From positions 1 to 64,000 of the forward strand of contig CAVOUI010000014.1 of NCBI GenBank assembly GCA_963699525.1: a stretch of 64,000 nt of DNA. Direction: 5' to 3'. The notes below the pieces were generated by a model, which saw nothing but the letters and a program-made list of their open reading frames with translations, was not told the origin of the DNA and did no database searches. Position 1 is the stretch's first letter, and the number at the start of each line of letters is the position of its first letter. This stretch comes from SG8-41 sp963699525 (GTDB lineage: Bacteria > Pseudomonadota > Gammaproteobacteria > Burkholderiales > SG8-41). Below are positions 17,045 to 26,467 of this stretch, in pieces. Position numbers and translations under genes: made by a program.

Positions 17045-17875
17045 ATGAAGTCCATCGAAACGGTCGGCTTGATCGGCCTGGGGAAGATGGGCAATCCGAT
17101 AGCGCGGCACTTGCTCGCGCGGGGCTACAAGGTAGTCGGCTGCGATCCGGTTGCGGAAGCATGCGGGCGCGCCCGGGCACTTGGCGTGCGGATCACCGTT
17201 TCGCCGCGCGAGGTCGCGCAGGCGGCGGAGCTCGTCATCATCGTCGTCGGCTTCGAGTCCGAGGTCGAAGAAGTCCTATCCGGGAAGGACGGTGTCCTCG
17301 CGGGGACGGGCGCGCGGCCGATCGTCGCGCTCGCGTCAACCGTCGCGCCGCGCTACGCGAAGCGGCTCGCCGCGCGCCTGGAAGAGCGGGGAATCACGCT
17401 CCTCGACATCCCGCTCGCCCGTGGCGAGCCGGCGGCGGAAGCAGGCAAGCTCCTCATCTACGGAGCGGGGGATCGGGCGGCGTTCGAGGCTTGCCGGCCC
17501 GCGTTCGCGAGCTTTGCATCGGACATCTTCCATCTCGGCTCCGCCGGCGCGGGCCAGGTCGGGAAAATGATCAACAACCTGCTGCTGTGGGCGTGCACGG
17601 CCGCCAACGACGAGGGGCTGCGGCTGGCCGAGGCGCTCGGCGTCGACCGGGAGCGGCTGCGCGAGGCGCTGCGTCACGGCAGCGGGCAGAACTGGTCGCT
17701 CGACAGCGGCGCGGGCGACCGACCGATGCCGTGGGCCGAGAAGGACATGAGCATCGTCCTGCACGAAGCGGATCTCGCGCGCCTCTCCCTGCCGCTCTCC
17801 GGCGCGGTGAAGGAGGTCATCAAGGGCCTGAAGATCCGCAAGGGCTACGACATGCCCATCGAGCGGGATGGGTGA
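17045..17875 (+). CDS. NAD(P)-dependent 3-hydroxyisobutyrate dehydrogenase-like oxidoreductase
   Basis: 276 residues. N-terminal Rossmann fold with GLIGLGKMGNPIARHLL, substrate region with IPLARGEPAAEAG, and the catalytic-lysine motif GSAGAGQVGKMINNLLL at about 163-179. This family oxidises beta-hydroxyacids (3-hydroxyisobutyrate, tartronate semialdehyde and relatives). The usual DAPVSGG is replaced by DIPLARG, so the substrate may differ. Starts just after the Bug gene and ends three bases before the next gene. Confidence 0.88.
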   Translation: MKSIETVGLIGLGKMGNPIARHLLARGYKVVGCDPVAEACGRARALGVRITVSPREVAQAAELVIIVVGFESEVEEVLSGKDGVLAGTGARPIVALASTVAPRYAKRLAARLEERGITLLDIPLARGEPAAEAGKLLIYGAGDRAAFEACRPAFASFASDIFHLGSAGAGQVGKMINNLLLWACTAANDEGLRLAEALGVDRERLREALRHGSGQNWSLDSGAGDRPMPWAEKDMSIVLHEADLARLSLPLSGAVKEVIKGLKIRKGYDMPIERDG

Positions 17876-17878
17876 CGC

Positions 17879-19492
17879 ATGGCGAAGACGCTCGGCACGT
17901 TCGACTACGTGATCGCCGGCGCGGGCACGGCGGGCTGCGTGCTGGCGAACCGCCTCTCCGCGGATCCAGACGTCTCGGTGCTGCTGCTCGAGGCGGGCGG
18001 CCGGGACGACTGGATCTGGATCCACATCCCGGTCGGCTACCTCTACTGCATCGGCAACCCGCGCACCGACTGGTGCTACAAGACCGTCGCCGAGCCGGGT
18101 CTGAACGGACGCTCCATCGGCTACCCGCGGGGACGCGTGCTCGGTGGCTCCTCCTCCATCAACGCGATGCTCTGCCTGCGCGGCCAGGCGCGCGACTACG
18201 ACGAGTGGGAGGCCCTCACGGGCGATTCCGGCTGGGCGTGGCGCAACGTGCTGCCGGTCTTCATGAAGAGCGAGGACAGCTGGCGCGGCGCGGATGAAAA
18301 GCACGGCGAAGGCGGCGAGTGGCGCGTGGAGTCGCCGCGCGTGCGCTGGGAGATCATCGAGGCGTTCCGCGATGCCGCGGTCGAGTCGGGGATCCCGTGG
18401 ACCGAGGACTTCAACCGCGGTGACAACAGCGGCGTGTCGCGCTTCGACGTGAACCAGAAGAGCGGCGTGCGCTGGAACGCGTCGAAGGCGTTCCTGCGGC
18501 CGGCGGCGGCCCGTCCCAATCTCAAGGTCGTGACCGGCGCGCTGGTGAAGCGAGTCCGGCTCGAGGGACGCAGCGCGCGCGGAATCGAGTTTTTCCTGGA
18601 CAACGAGGAGCACTTCGCAGAGGCCCGGCGCGATACGATCCTCGCCGCAGGCGCGATCGGCAGTCCCCAGATCCTCCAGCTCTCCGGCATCGGCCCGGGG
18701 GCGCTGCTGCAGGGGCGCGGCATCCCGGTCGCGCACGAATTGCCGGTCGGCGACAACCTGCAGGACCACCTTCAGCTGCGCATGGCGTTCAAGGTGAAGA
18801 ACGTCGAGACGCTCAATACGCTGCTCCACTCGTGGTGGGCCAAGGCAAGGATCGCGCTGGAGTATGCGCTGTTCCGCACCGGGCCCATGACGATGCCACC
18901 CTCGCAGCTGGGCGCGTTCGTGAAGTCCGACCCCTCCCAGGCGACGCCCAATCTCGAGTACCACGTCCAGCCGATCTCGCTCGACCGGTTCGGCGAGCCG
19001 CCGCACCCGTTTCCGGCGTTCACCGCGAGCGTGTGCAACCTGCGGCCGACCTCGCGCGGGCACGTGCGCATCGCCGCGCCCGACCCGCGCGCGCACCCCG
19101 CGATCGCGCCGAACTACCTCTCCACGCCCGAGGACCGGAAGGTGGCGGTGGACTCGATCCGGCTCACGCGCCGCATCGCGACCGGGACTGCCGCGATGAG
19201 GAAATACGAGCCGGAGGAGTTCATGCCGGGGCCGCAATTTCAATCCGAGGACGAGCTGTTACGGGCGGCGGGCAACATCGGCACCACGATCTTCCACCCG
19301 GTGGGAACCTGCAGGATGGGACGCGCGGGCGATTCCGCGGCGGTGGTGGACCCGCGGCTCCGCGTGCGCGGCATCGAGCGCCTGCGCGTGATCGACGCCT
19401 CGATCATGCCCACGATCACCTCGGGCAACACCAACACGCCGACGGTGATGATCGCGGAGCGCGGCAGCAAGCTCGTAATGAGCGATCGCTAA
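17879..19492 (+). CDS. GMC-family FAD oxidoreductase (choline dehydrogenase-like)
   Basis: 537 residues. Starts with the ADP-binding motif DYVIAGAGTAGCVLANRLS and an acidic strand end LLLEAGG. The GMC signature GRVLGGSSSINAMLCLRGQ follows near residue 85, with the second signature AGAIGSPQILQLSGIG near 255. The C-terminus has HPVGTCRMG and SGNTNTPTVMIAERG. It oxidises a primary or secondary alcohol; the substrate is unknown. No signal peptide. Last clear gene of the 15.5-19.5 kb operon, followed by a type B palindromic repeat. Confidence 0.92.
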   Translation: MAKTLGTFDYVIAGAGTAGCVLANRLSADPDVSVLLLEAGGRDDWIWIHIPVGYLYCIGNPRTDWCYKTVAEPGLNGRSIGYPRGRVLGGSSSINAMLCLRGQARDYDEWEALTGDSGWAWRNVLPVFMKSEDSWRGADEKHGEGGEWRVESPRVRWEIIEAFRDAAVESGIPWTEDFNRGDNSGVSRFDVNQKSGVRWNASKAFLRPAAARPNLKVVTGALVKRVRLEGRSARGIEFFLDNEEHFAEARRDTILAAGAIGSPQILQLSGIGPGALLQGRGIPVAHELPVGDNLQDHLQLRMAFKVKNVETLNTLLHSWWAKARIALEYALFRTGPMTMPPSQLGAFVKSDPSQATPNLEYHVQPISLDRFGEPPHPFPAFTASVCNLRPTSRGHVRIAAPDPRAHPAIAPNYLSTPEDRKVAVDSIRLTRRIATGTAAMRKYEPEEFMPGPQFQSEDELLRAAGNIGTTIFHPVGTCRMGRAGDSAAVVDPRLRVRGIERLRVIDASIMPTITSGNTNTPTVMIAERGSKLVMSDR

Positions 19493-19497
19493 GAGTC

Positions 19498-19530
19498 CCT
19501 TCCCCCTTGAGGGGGAAGGTTAGGATGGGG
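19498..19530. repeat. Intergenic palindromic repeat, type B
   Basis: CCCTTCCCCCTTGAGGGGG then AAGGTTAGGATGGGGG. Same family as 13981-14031 and 39928-39967. The hairpin follows the GMC gene and could act as a terminator. Confidence 0.65.
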
Positions 19531-19553
19531 GACGGATTGAGGAGGAGGAGAGC

Positions 19554-20544
19554 ATGAAACCCGCCCTGAACGCGAAGAAGCTGGCGCTGTACCTTGCGCC
19601 TCTTGTCCTGTGCGTCGCGATGCCTGCCGTCGCACAACAGTATCCCGCGAAGCCGGTGCGCATCATGGTGGGCTACGTGCCGGGCGGCGGCGTGGACACG
19701 ACGGCGCGCATCGTGGCCGCGGCGCTGACCGACGCTGTGGGGCACGCAGGTCTTCGTCGAGAACCGGCCGGGCGCGGCGGGCGGCGTCGCGACCGAGTTC
19801 ACGGCGAAGGCTCCGCCCGACGGCTACACGCTGATGCTGTGCAAGATCGCCTCCCACGCGATCACGCCGGCGCGCTCGGAGAAGCTGCCCTACGATCACA
19901 TCGACGATTTCGCCTTCCCGTCGATGATCGGCGGCGTGACCAACGTCTTCATGGTGCACCCCTCGATGCCGACGAAGTACGCTGCGGGAGTTCATCGCGC
20001 TCGCGAAGGCGCACCCCGGCCAGATCAATTTCGGCTCTTCCGGGGTCGGCGCCTCGCCGCACCTGTCCATCGAGCTGCTGAAGACGATGACCGGCATCAA
20101 CATCGTGCACGTTCCCTACAAGGGCGCGGCCGCCGCGCTCACCGATGTCATGAGCGGGCACATCGAATCCTCGGTCGGCAATCTGGCCGGCGGGCTGCTC
20201 GGCGCGATCAAGGCCGGCCGGGTGCGTGCGATCGGCGTCACCTCCGCGAAGCGCAAGCAAGCAGGTGCCGGATATCCCGACGTTCGCCGAGGCCGGCGTG
20301 CCAGGGCTTCGACGTGAGCGGGTGGTACGGCCTCTGCACGCAGTCGCAGGTGCCGCAGTCGATCGTCGTCAAGATCAATACCGATGTGAACAGGCTGCTC
20401 GGCGCGCCCGCGCTGAAGAAGCGCCTGGAGGACCAGGGCATCACGCTGAGCCCCACCACGCCCGAAGCGTTCGCGGCGCACGTCCGCGCCGAGATCGACC
20501 GCTGGGCGAAGGTGGTTCAGGACGCCAACCTGCCGGGCGACTAG
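19554..20544 (+). pseudogene. Bug/TctC-family substrate-binding protein, four frameshifts
   Basis: The signal peptide (LYLAPLVLCVAMPAVAQ) and YPAKPVRIMVGYVPGGGVD are intact. The frame then changes near 19738, 19978, 20258 and 20301. Between the breaks the full family pattern remains: VFVENRPGAAGG, PPDGYTLML, REFIALAKAHPGQINFGSSG, NIVHVPYKGAAA, VPDIPTFAEAGV and a normal C-terminus (ANLPGD). The break at 20258 is a duplicated CAAG; the others are mostly single inserted bases. Either a young pseudogene or a poorly polished sequence. Its stop overlaps the convergent gene by four bases. Confidence 0.85.
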
Positions 20545-21428
20545 GGAGAGGCCGGGAGGCGGTAGGGAAAGGCGTTACCGGAGGCCTCCAGCTTCGCGTT
20601 GTCGCGGCTGGCGATGCCCCAGTGGTCGGTACGCCCCGGTGGCCACTGCCAGGACTCCGGCGTGCCCGTGCGGTAGCTGTCGTCTACGCGCTGCACCTCG
20701 GCGGTGTATTCGATGCAGGCACCGAACGGCGCGACGAAATAGGAGAACGTGTTGTTGCCCGGACCGTGCCGACCGGGCCCCCACACGCTCGGGCAGCCCG
20801 CGTCTTTCAGCCGGCCCATGCCCCGCATGACGGCATCGGTGTCCTCCATCTCGAAGGCGATGTGGTTGAGCGTTGCCTGCTTCGAGTCGGCGTAGGCCAC
20901 CACATGGTGCAGGTCGTCGCAGCGCAGGAAATTCATGATGCGCGTGCGGTCGGACACCTTGAAGCCGAGGATGTCCACCAGCACGCGCGAGGCGGCCTCG
21001 CGGTCCCGCGAATTGAATACCACGTGCGCGACACGAATCGGGCGCGCGCGGTCTGCCGGAAGCGCCGCGGGCGCCGGGTCGCGCTCGGCAACGAAGCGGT
21101 ACGGCTCTCCCTCGGGACCGGCGACCAGGAAGCCCGCGCCGCGGCCGGGCTCATCGAACCCGTCGATCCATGGGCTGTGCTTCAGACCGGCCTTGCGGAC
21201 CCGGTCCCAGGTTGCCTCGACTTCTTTCCGGGTGCCGATGATCGTGGCGGACACGACGGCGCGGGCGGGTCCTTCAGCGACGGCAACCACGTAATGGAGC
21301 GGCCCCGTTCCGCGCAGGTAGGTCGTGTCCCCGCGGGTGCCGGCGTCGACGAGGCCCCAGGGCTCTTTCAGGAAATCGACCGCGGCCGCGCGGCCCGGCG
21401 TCTGCAGTTCCACACTGCGCAGGTGCAT
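20541..21428 (-). CDS. Two-domain extradiol ring-cleavage dioxygenase (type I, VOC fold)
   Basis: 295 residues with two VOC modules, as in catechol 2,3-dioxygenases. The C-terminal module carries the likely Fe(II) triad: His in IRVAHVVFNSRDR (about residue 141), His in LNHIAFEM (about 207) and Glu in CIEYTAEV (about 256). The enzyme would cleave a catechol-type ring. Start at 21428 has AAGGAG upstream; an ATG at 21449 overlaps that site. Last gene of the minus-strand operon; a second, unrelated dioxygenase family lies directly upstream. Confidence 0.85.
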   Translation of the reverse strand: MHLRSVELQTPGRAAAVDFLKEPWGLVDAGTRGDTTYLRGTGPLHYVVAVAEGPARAVVSATIIGTRKEVEATWDRVRKAGLKHSPWIDGFDEPGRGAGFLVAGPEGEPYRFVAERDPAPAALPADRARPIRVAHVVFNSRDREAASRVLVDILGFKVSDRTRIMNFLRCDDLHHVVAYADSKQATLNHIAFEMEDTDAVMRGMGRLKDAGCPSVWGPGRHGPGNNTFSYFVAPFGACIEYTAEVQRVDDSYRTGTPESWQWPPGRTDHWGIASRDNAKLEASGNAFPYRLPASP

Positions 21429-21449
21429 GATGGTTTCTCCTTGCGGCAC

Positions 21450-22509
21450 TCAGTTGAAGACCGCGAAGCACGAGTCCGTATTGAGAGTGAAGGTTTCGAC
21501 GTAGTCGATTACTTCCGCCTTCTTGCCCATGTCCGACATGGCGCCCGCGAGCGCGCACCAGATCGTCAGCTCCTGCTGTCCGGCGTCCTCCAGCTCTTCA
21601 AGCTCGAAGTTCCGCCATTCGGCGATACGGTTTTCCTTGAGCTCTGCCAGACGCTTGCGGTCGCTCGCGTGATCGGGATAGAGCCAGTGATTCTTCTCGG
21701 TCAGGAACGCGTGCCCCCAGCTCGACGAGCCGATGATCGCCGTGCGCCAGGGCGATGCCGCGATCGCCCGCCCGATCGCGCGTCCCAAGTCAAAGCACGC
21801 GGCGGCCGACGGCGCCGACGGATCCGGCTCCTCGTCGACGTCGCTGGGAGCCCTGGCGCCTCCGCGCTGGCGGATGAGGTCGCCGCCGTAGCAGTTGATG
21901 TGGATCGGCAGCACGGGGTAATCGAACCCCCTGCGGTCGGGATCGAGGAACAGCAGCGTGTTGATGAACGAATGGGCGAGGCCGTTCTGGTAGCGCAGCC
22001 GGTAGGCGTAGGGCACGTGAATGTCCTGGTCGCGCAGGTAGTTCATGAGGTAGCGCCCGGCCCGCGAATGCCCCTTGTGCGTGAACACGATGTCGCCCGG
22101 CTCGTTCCAGACGTTGAGCCGCGGCTTGGCCGAGAAGGCGCCCGCCGCGAAGGGGAGGGACTTGATTTCGTCCATGATGTATATGCAGAACGGCGGCACG
22201 ATGTCCTCGACGAAGTTCTCGTACTGGTCGTCGCCGTAGATGATCACGAGGTCGGGCTTGAAAGCGTCGAGCCGCGCGCGCAGCTCGCGCGTGGCCGCGA
22301 AGCAGCGCCGGTTGTACTCGCGCCCCGCCGCCGGTGCCCATGTCCTCGGCCCATTCCGCCTGCATGGGCTCCGGCCAGTTGCGCGGGTCGCGCATGTGAG
22401 GGGCGAGATGCTTGCCCTCGAGCGTGTGCCGCAGGGGGGTTGTCATTTCCTCCGGTATCCTCCACAGCGTGGGGGCGTGTGTCGTTCCCAGTCCGATGAT
22501 TTCCGCCAT
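21450..22509 (-). pseudogene. LigB-type extradiol dioxygenase, one frameshift
   Basis: The N-terminal frame starts at 22509 with MAEIIGLGTTHAPTLWR, whose His is the family metal ligand, and continues to about 22330. There one extra G shifts the frame. The second frame runs REYNRRCFAATREL...DLVIIYGDDQYENF...GSSSWGHAFLTEKNHWLYPD to 21450. This is the class III (DODA/LigB) dioxygenase fold, Fe-dependent, cleaving protocatechuate-like or gallate-like rings. About 352 residues when joined. The single +1 base suggests the gene may be intact in the organism. Confidence 0.8.
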
Positions 22510-22533
22510 AAGCGCCTCCTCAGATCTTTGGTT

Positions 22534-23493
22534 CTATCGTTCCTGTATCCCCGCCTCGCGGATGATCTTACCCATCCGGGCCACTTCATCCTTGATCGCA
22601 GCAGCGAGTTGCGCCGGAGTGCCGCCTACGGGCTCCGCGCCGATGCTCGCCAGGCGCTCCCTGGACTCCGGGCGCTGCAATACCCGGACGATCTCCTGGT
22701 TGAGCCGCGCGACGAGCGATTCGGGTGTCTTCGCCGGAACGAAGATACCGTGAACCGACACCGCTTCGAAACCGGGCAGGCCGGCCTCCGCAACAGTGGG
22801 CAGCTCCGGGTAGGAAGGGGAGCGGGTCGCGGTGCTCACCGCGAGCGCTCGTACCCGACCCGATTGCACGTGCGGCCGGGCTGGCGCCGCGGCGGCGAAC
22901 ATCATTTGCACTTCGCCGCTCATGACGGCCGTCAGCGCGGACGCGCTGCCCCGGTAGGACACCCGCACGATGTCGATTTTCGCCATGGACTTGAACAGCT
23001 CGGACGCGAGGTGGTTCATCGTTCCCGGCGCCGCCGAGCTGAAGTTGAGTTCGCCGGGGCGGGCACGGGCGAGTGCGACCAGGTCCTTGACCGATTTCAC
23101 GGGCAGCGAGGGATGCACCACCAGCACGTTCACCGCCCGCGCCGCCACGGTGATGGGCGCGAAATCCCGGTACGGATCGTACGGGATCTGCTTGCGCATG
23201 AGCGGCAGCAGCCACAGCGTGTTGCCGTAGAGGAGCAGCGTATAGCCGTCAGGCGGGGATTTTGCGACCACATCTCCCGCGACGACGCCGCCACCCCGGT
23301 TGTCGACCACCACCTGCTGGCCGAACGCGCCGCTCAACCCCTGCGCCAGCAGACGCGCAACGAAATCGCCGCTGCCGCCGGCTTCGGATGCCACGATGCG
23401 CACGGTCTTCGAAGGAAAGTCTTGCGCATGCACGACGCTTGCCGCCATCAGCAGGGCGGCCGCCCCGGTGTTGAACGCAAGGATGCGCCGCAT
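22534..23493 (-). CDS. Bug/TctC-family substrate-binding protein
   Basis: 319 residues; signal peptide MRRILAFNTGAAALLMAASVVHAQ. Motifs: FPSKTVRIVASEAGGSGD (the usual VPFPPGG is replaced by ASEAGG), VVVDNRGGG, PPDGYTLLL, DIVRVSYRG in place of HVPYKG, PELPTVAEAGLPGFE. It is thus a divergent Bug member, perhaps with an altered ligand. Lies inside the dioxygenase operon, so an aromatic acid or ring-cleavage product is a reasonable guess for the ligand. The ATG at 23493 falls just after the upstream gene's stop. Confidence 0.88.
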   Translation of the reverse strand: MRRILAFNTGAAALLMAASVVHAQDFPSKTVRIVASEAGGSGDFVARLLAQGLSGAFGQQVVVDNRGGGVVAGDVVAKSPPDGYTLLLYGNTLWLLPLMRKQIPYDPYRDFAPITVAARAVNVLVVHPSLPVKSVKDLVALARARPGELNFSSAAPGTMNHLASELFKSMAKIDIVRVSYRGSASALTAVMSGEVQMMFAAAAPARPHVQSGRVRALAVSTATRSPSYPELPTVAEAGLPGFEAVSVHGIFVPAKTPESLVARLNQEIVRVLQRPESRERLASIGAEPVGGTPAQLAAAIKDEVARMGKIIREAGIQER

Positions 23494-23497
23494 CGTC

Positions 23498-24397
23498 TCA
23501 GTCGAGCGCGCGCGTCGTCGCGTCGAAGAGGTCATCGAGCTTGAGCTCGCGCGGCATCAGGCGCTGCTTCCAGGCGTACTGCGCCGCGACCTCGAAGTTG
23601 CGCTGGTTCGCCGAGTAGCCGATCGGGTGCTTGTCGATGCCGTCCTTGGGCGGGGCCTCGGTGGAGGCCTTGCGGCTTTCCTTCACCAGGCGGTACACCT
23701 CGCGCACCGCGTCGGGGCTCGACTTCGACAGCTCGGACTTGACGACCATGATGTGGTTGACCATCAGCGCGCCGTACTTGGCATGCCAGGCCTTACCCGC
23801 GGCGGCCGGGTCGGGAATGAGCGGCTTTAGCTTCGGGTGCTTGAGGTCATCGCCGGAGAGCACCGCGGCGTCCACGTCGCCATCGAGCAGCATCTGGAGC
23901 AGCTTCTTGCCCGTCGTCGAACGCTGGCAGTTGGGGGGCTCGCGGTACTCGGGCACGTGGCCGTCGTCGAAGGTGATGAATTGAATCTTCGAGAGGTCCA
24001 CGCCGTAGTCGTTCTGCAGGATGCCGCGCACCCAGGTGGGCGTTGTCTGCGGGTAGGTGCGCACGCCCACGCGCTTGCCGTGGAGGTCTGCCGGCGTGAG
24101 CGTGCCGCGGTCCGCGTTGTAGGCGATCTGCGCGTGCTGGAACCGTCCGTGCACCACCACGGGCAGCGCGACCAGCGGCCGGCCCCAGCCGATCGCCTGC
24201 AGGAAGGTCATGATCGCGAGCTCGGCGACGTCGAACTCGCCCTTCACCACGCGCTTGAAGTGGTCGTGCGGTACTTTTGCCTCGGCGAAGTTGAGCTGCA
24301 GCCGGTCGCTCTTGATCTTGCCCTGCGTCAGCGCCACCGTGTTCGGGTAGTCGCCGAGCATGACTTTCAGTTTGAGTGCTTCCTGGGTCGTGCTCAT
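23498..24397 (-). CDS. 4,5-dihydroxyphthalate decarboxylase-like protein (NMT1/SBP fold)
   Basis: 299 residues, no signal peptide. Resembles the family annotated as 4,5-dihydroxyphthalate decarboxylase, which shares the two-lobed substrate-binding fold of NMT1/THI5 proteins. Seen here: KLKVMLGDYPNTVALTQGKI, then GVRTYPQTTPTWVRGILQNDYG and FITFDDGHVPEY. The same pattern recurs in the 25309 protein. In phthalate degradation the enzyme gives protocatechuate, which a LigB-type dioxygenase could cleave; one is encoded two genes downstream. Start at 24397 with GGAGAC upstream. Confidence 0.8.
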   Translation of the reverse strand: MSTTQEALKLKVMLGDYPNTVALTQGKIKSDRLQLNFAEAKVPHDHFKRVVKGEFDVAELAIMTFLQAIGWGRPLVALPVVVHGRFQHAQIAYNADRGTLTPADLHGKRVGVRTYPQTTPTWVRGILQNDYGVDLSKIQFITFDDGHVPEYREPPNCQRSTTGKKLLQMLLDGDVDAAVLSGDDLKHPKLKPLIPDPAAAGKAWHAKYGALMVNHIMVVKSELSKSSPDAVREVYRLVKESRKASTEAPPKDGIDKHPIGYSANQRNFEVAAQYAWKQRLMPRELKLDDLFDATTRALD

Positions 24398-24413
24398 GAT
24401 GCATGTCTCCTGG

Positions 24414-25268
24414 TTAGTCGGCGAGCGCGGGATAGAGCGTCTGCGCGGTTTTTGCGAAGATCCAGTCCTGATCCTTCTGCGGCAGGCACGAAAGTGCCGA
24501 CCTCGCTTCATCCACCATCTCCTTGAGCGTGCCCTTCGAGGCCGGGCAATTCGAGCCCCAGGCAATGCGGTTCGAGGGGATTTCCTTCACGAGCTTCGGG
24601 AAGAACGTCTCGGGCGAAGCCCCGCCATCCCGAGAGAAGCGCACGTTGTTGGTCGAGAGCTTGAAGTACACGTTGGGGTATTTCGCGAGCTCGAAGAGGA
24701 AAGCCGCGCGATCATAAGGCGGTTGATCGCCTCTCGGCGCGTGCATCAGGTGATCGACGATGATCTTCACGTTGGGGAACCTCCGAATGAGCGTGTAGAG
24801 CATGTAGAGCCCCTCGCGACGCAGCTGCGTGACGACAGGAATCTTGAGCTCTGCACACGTTTCCCACGCCTTGAAGGTCTTCGGATCGTCGAGCGTGTCG
24901 GCCTGCTTCTCCATCGTGCTTCCCGCGCTGAAGATGCGCAGGCCGGTGACCCGCTTGCCGTGCCAGTAGCGGATTTTTTCCGAAGCATCGGGCGCGGCGA
25001 AATCCACCGCGCCGACGCCCGTGAAGCGCTTGGGCTGTGTGGCGATCGAGTCGCACATGTACGAGTTGTCGTAGCCGTACGTCGTGGACGAGTGCACGAT
25101 CGCCGCCTTGTCCACGCCTGCTTCGTTCATCGAGGAAACCAGCTTTTCGAAGTCGATCGGCCGCTCGCTGGACCACACCGAGCGCTTGCCGCCGAGCGGC
25201 GTGATCGGATATTTCTTCTCGTCTTTCGAAATGATGTGCGGATGAATGTCGATGATCCTGGAAGCCAT
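24414..25268 (-). CDS. Amidohydrolase-2-family (metal-dependent TIM-barrel) hydrolase or decarboxylase
   Basis: 284 residues. The N-terminal metal motif is IIDIHPHII, with later ligands probable in VTQLRREG, KIIVDHLMHAP and AWGSNCPASKG. The family includes 2-pyrone-4,6-dicarboxylate lactonase, ACMS decarboxylase and gamma-resorcylate decarboxylase, so action on a ring-cleavage product or a benzoic acid is likely. Placed between two decarboxylase-like genes with short spacings (16 and 40 bases), hence the same transcript. Confidence 0.85.
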   Translation of the reverse strand: MASRIIDIHPHIISKDEKKYPITPLGGKRSVWSSERPIDFEKLVSSMNEAGVDKAAIVHSSTTYGYDNSYMCDSIATQPKRFTGVGAVDFAAPDASEKIRYWHGKRVTGLRIFSAGSTMEKQADTLDDPKTFKAWETCAELKIPVVTQLRREGLYMLYTLIRRFPNVKIIVDHLMHAPRGDQPPYDRAAFLFELAKYPNVYFKLSTNNVRFSRDGGASPETFFPKLVKEIPSNRIAWGSNCPASKGTLKEMVDEARSALSCLPQKDQDWIFAKTAQTLYPALAD

Positions 25269-25308
25269 GGTGTTTTCCGGTTGATTGAATTGGGGTCGGG
25301 TCAGGTAA

Positions 25309-26301
25309 TCAGGCCGCCTCGGGGTCCACGAACAGCTCTTCCACGGCGTAGTTGCGCTTCAGCAGACCCTGCTGGTGCACGTACTGGATCAAGGCCGCGA
25401 TCGAGGGACGGTTGGCCTCGATGCCGTAGGGCAGCGGATCGCCGACGATCGCGGCCATCTCGGCAAGCTGCTTGTCCTTGCCCGAGGCCTTGTCGGGGGA
25501 TGGAAGCTGCTTGACGTAGCGTTCCTTCGCCGCGGTGAACGCGTCGAACAGCGACTTGGCAACCCACGGGTGTTCCTTGAGCACCGAATCCTTGACGACG
25601 ATCGTCCCGTGGAAGGGATAGATTCCGGTGCGGCGGTACCATTCCGTCTCGAGCTTCCTCGAATCCTTGAAGAACTCGATGTAGTTGGTTTCCGCGGGTT
25701 TTGCGGCCCCGGCGGCCCAACCCTCCTTGGGCGCGCCGGTGCGGCCCAGACCGGCGTTTCCGGTGAAACCGGCCTGCAGCTCGCCCGAAGCCATCATGCT
25801 CACGAGCGACTTGCCTTCAGGCACGTGCTTTACGTACGGAGGCAGTTTGAGCGTCGTCACGTGCTCCTCGTCGTCCACCCACCAGGTGATCTTCGAGATG
25901 TCGATGCCGTACTCGTTCTGAAGGATGCCGCGGCCCCAGACGCCCGTGGTCACCGAGTAGGCGCGCACGCCGGCGTTCTTCCCTTCAAGGTCCTTGGGCT
26001 TGCGGATGCCCGCGTCCGGCCGGTAGACGAATCCGGAATGGTGGAAGTTGCGCGAAACGAAGATCGGCAGGGCCTTGAACGGCGAGCCATGCTCGCGCGC
26101 GATCGTGTAGGTCGCGGGCGCGACCTCGCAGACGTCGAACTCGAGGTCGCGCACCATGCGGCGAAAGGCAGCGATCTGCGGGTTGACCTCGATGAACTCG
26201 GGCTCGACTCCCGCGATCGGGATGCTGCCGTCCTTGATCGCGGCCGTGTGGCCGTAGGTCGCGATGGAGATCTTCAATCGCAGCGGCTTGCTCATGGACA
26301 C
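25309..26301 (-). CDS. 4,5-dihydroxyphthalate decarboxylase-like protein (NMT1/SBP fold), paralogue
   Basis: 330 residues without a signal peptide. Shares with the 23498 protein the stretch GVRAYSVTTGVWGRGILQNEYG and the following W-D-D-E-EHV segment, as well as the N-terminal LKISIATYGHTAAIKDG. First gene of the minus-strand operon, divergent from the LysR gene. A GTG at 26301 is spaced eight bases from GAGG and is taken as the start; an ATG two codons later is possible. The role is either decarboxylase or binding protein; the lack of an export signal favours a cytoplasmic enzyme. Confidence 0.8.
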   Translation of the reverse strand: MSMSKPLRLKISIATYGHTAAIKDGSIPIAGVEPEFIEVNPQIAAFRRMVRDLEFDVCEVAPATYTIAREHGSPFKALPIFVSRNFHHSGFVYRPDAGIRKPKDLEGKNAGVRAYSVTTGVWGRGILQNEYGIDISKITWWVDDEEHVTTLKLPPYVKHVPEGKSLVSMMASGELQAGFTGNAGLGRTGAPKEGWAAGAAKPAETNYIEFFKDSRKLETEWYRRTGIYPFHGTIVVKDSVLKEHPWVAKSLFDAFTAAKERYVKQLPSPDKASGKDKQLAEMAAIVGDPLPYGIEANRPSIAALIQYVHQQGLLKRNYAVEELFVDPEAA

Positions 26302-26467
26302 CGGATTTTCCTCGTTGTGGTTGATCGCGATTACTGCCGTTCCAGGCCCGCGCGGCTCCTCGATTGACGCATGTTCCGCCCCGTCTGACTGCGGGGTACC
26401 GGCACATGCGACTCGGGATGATGCGGGTTTCTCAGATTACCTTCCAGTGAAAAATCGGGCTCGGGTC

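Noticed and set aside
17336..19243. Long minus-strand frame opposite the GMC oxidoreductase
   Set aside because: Composition is Arg/His-rich and without motifs; the plus strand carries intact dehydrogenase and GMC signatures.
20226..22499. Long plus-strand frame across the two dioxygenase genes
   Set aside because: Low-complexity, motif-free translation opposite two recognisable enzymes.
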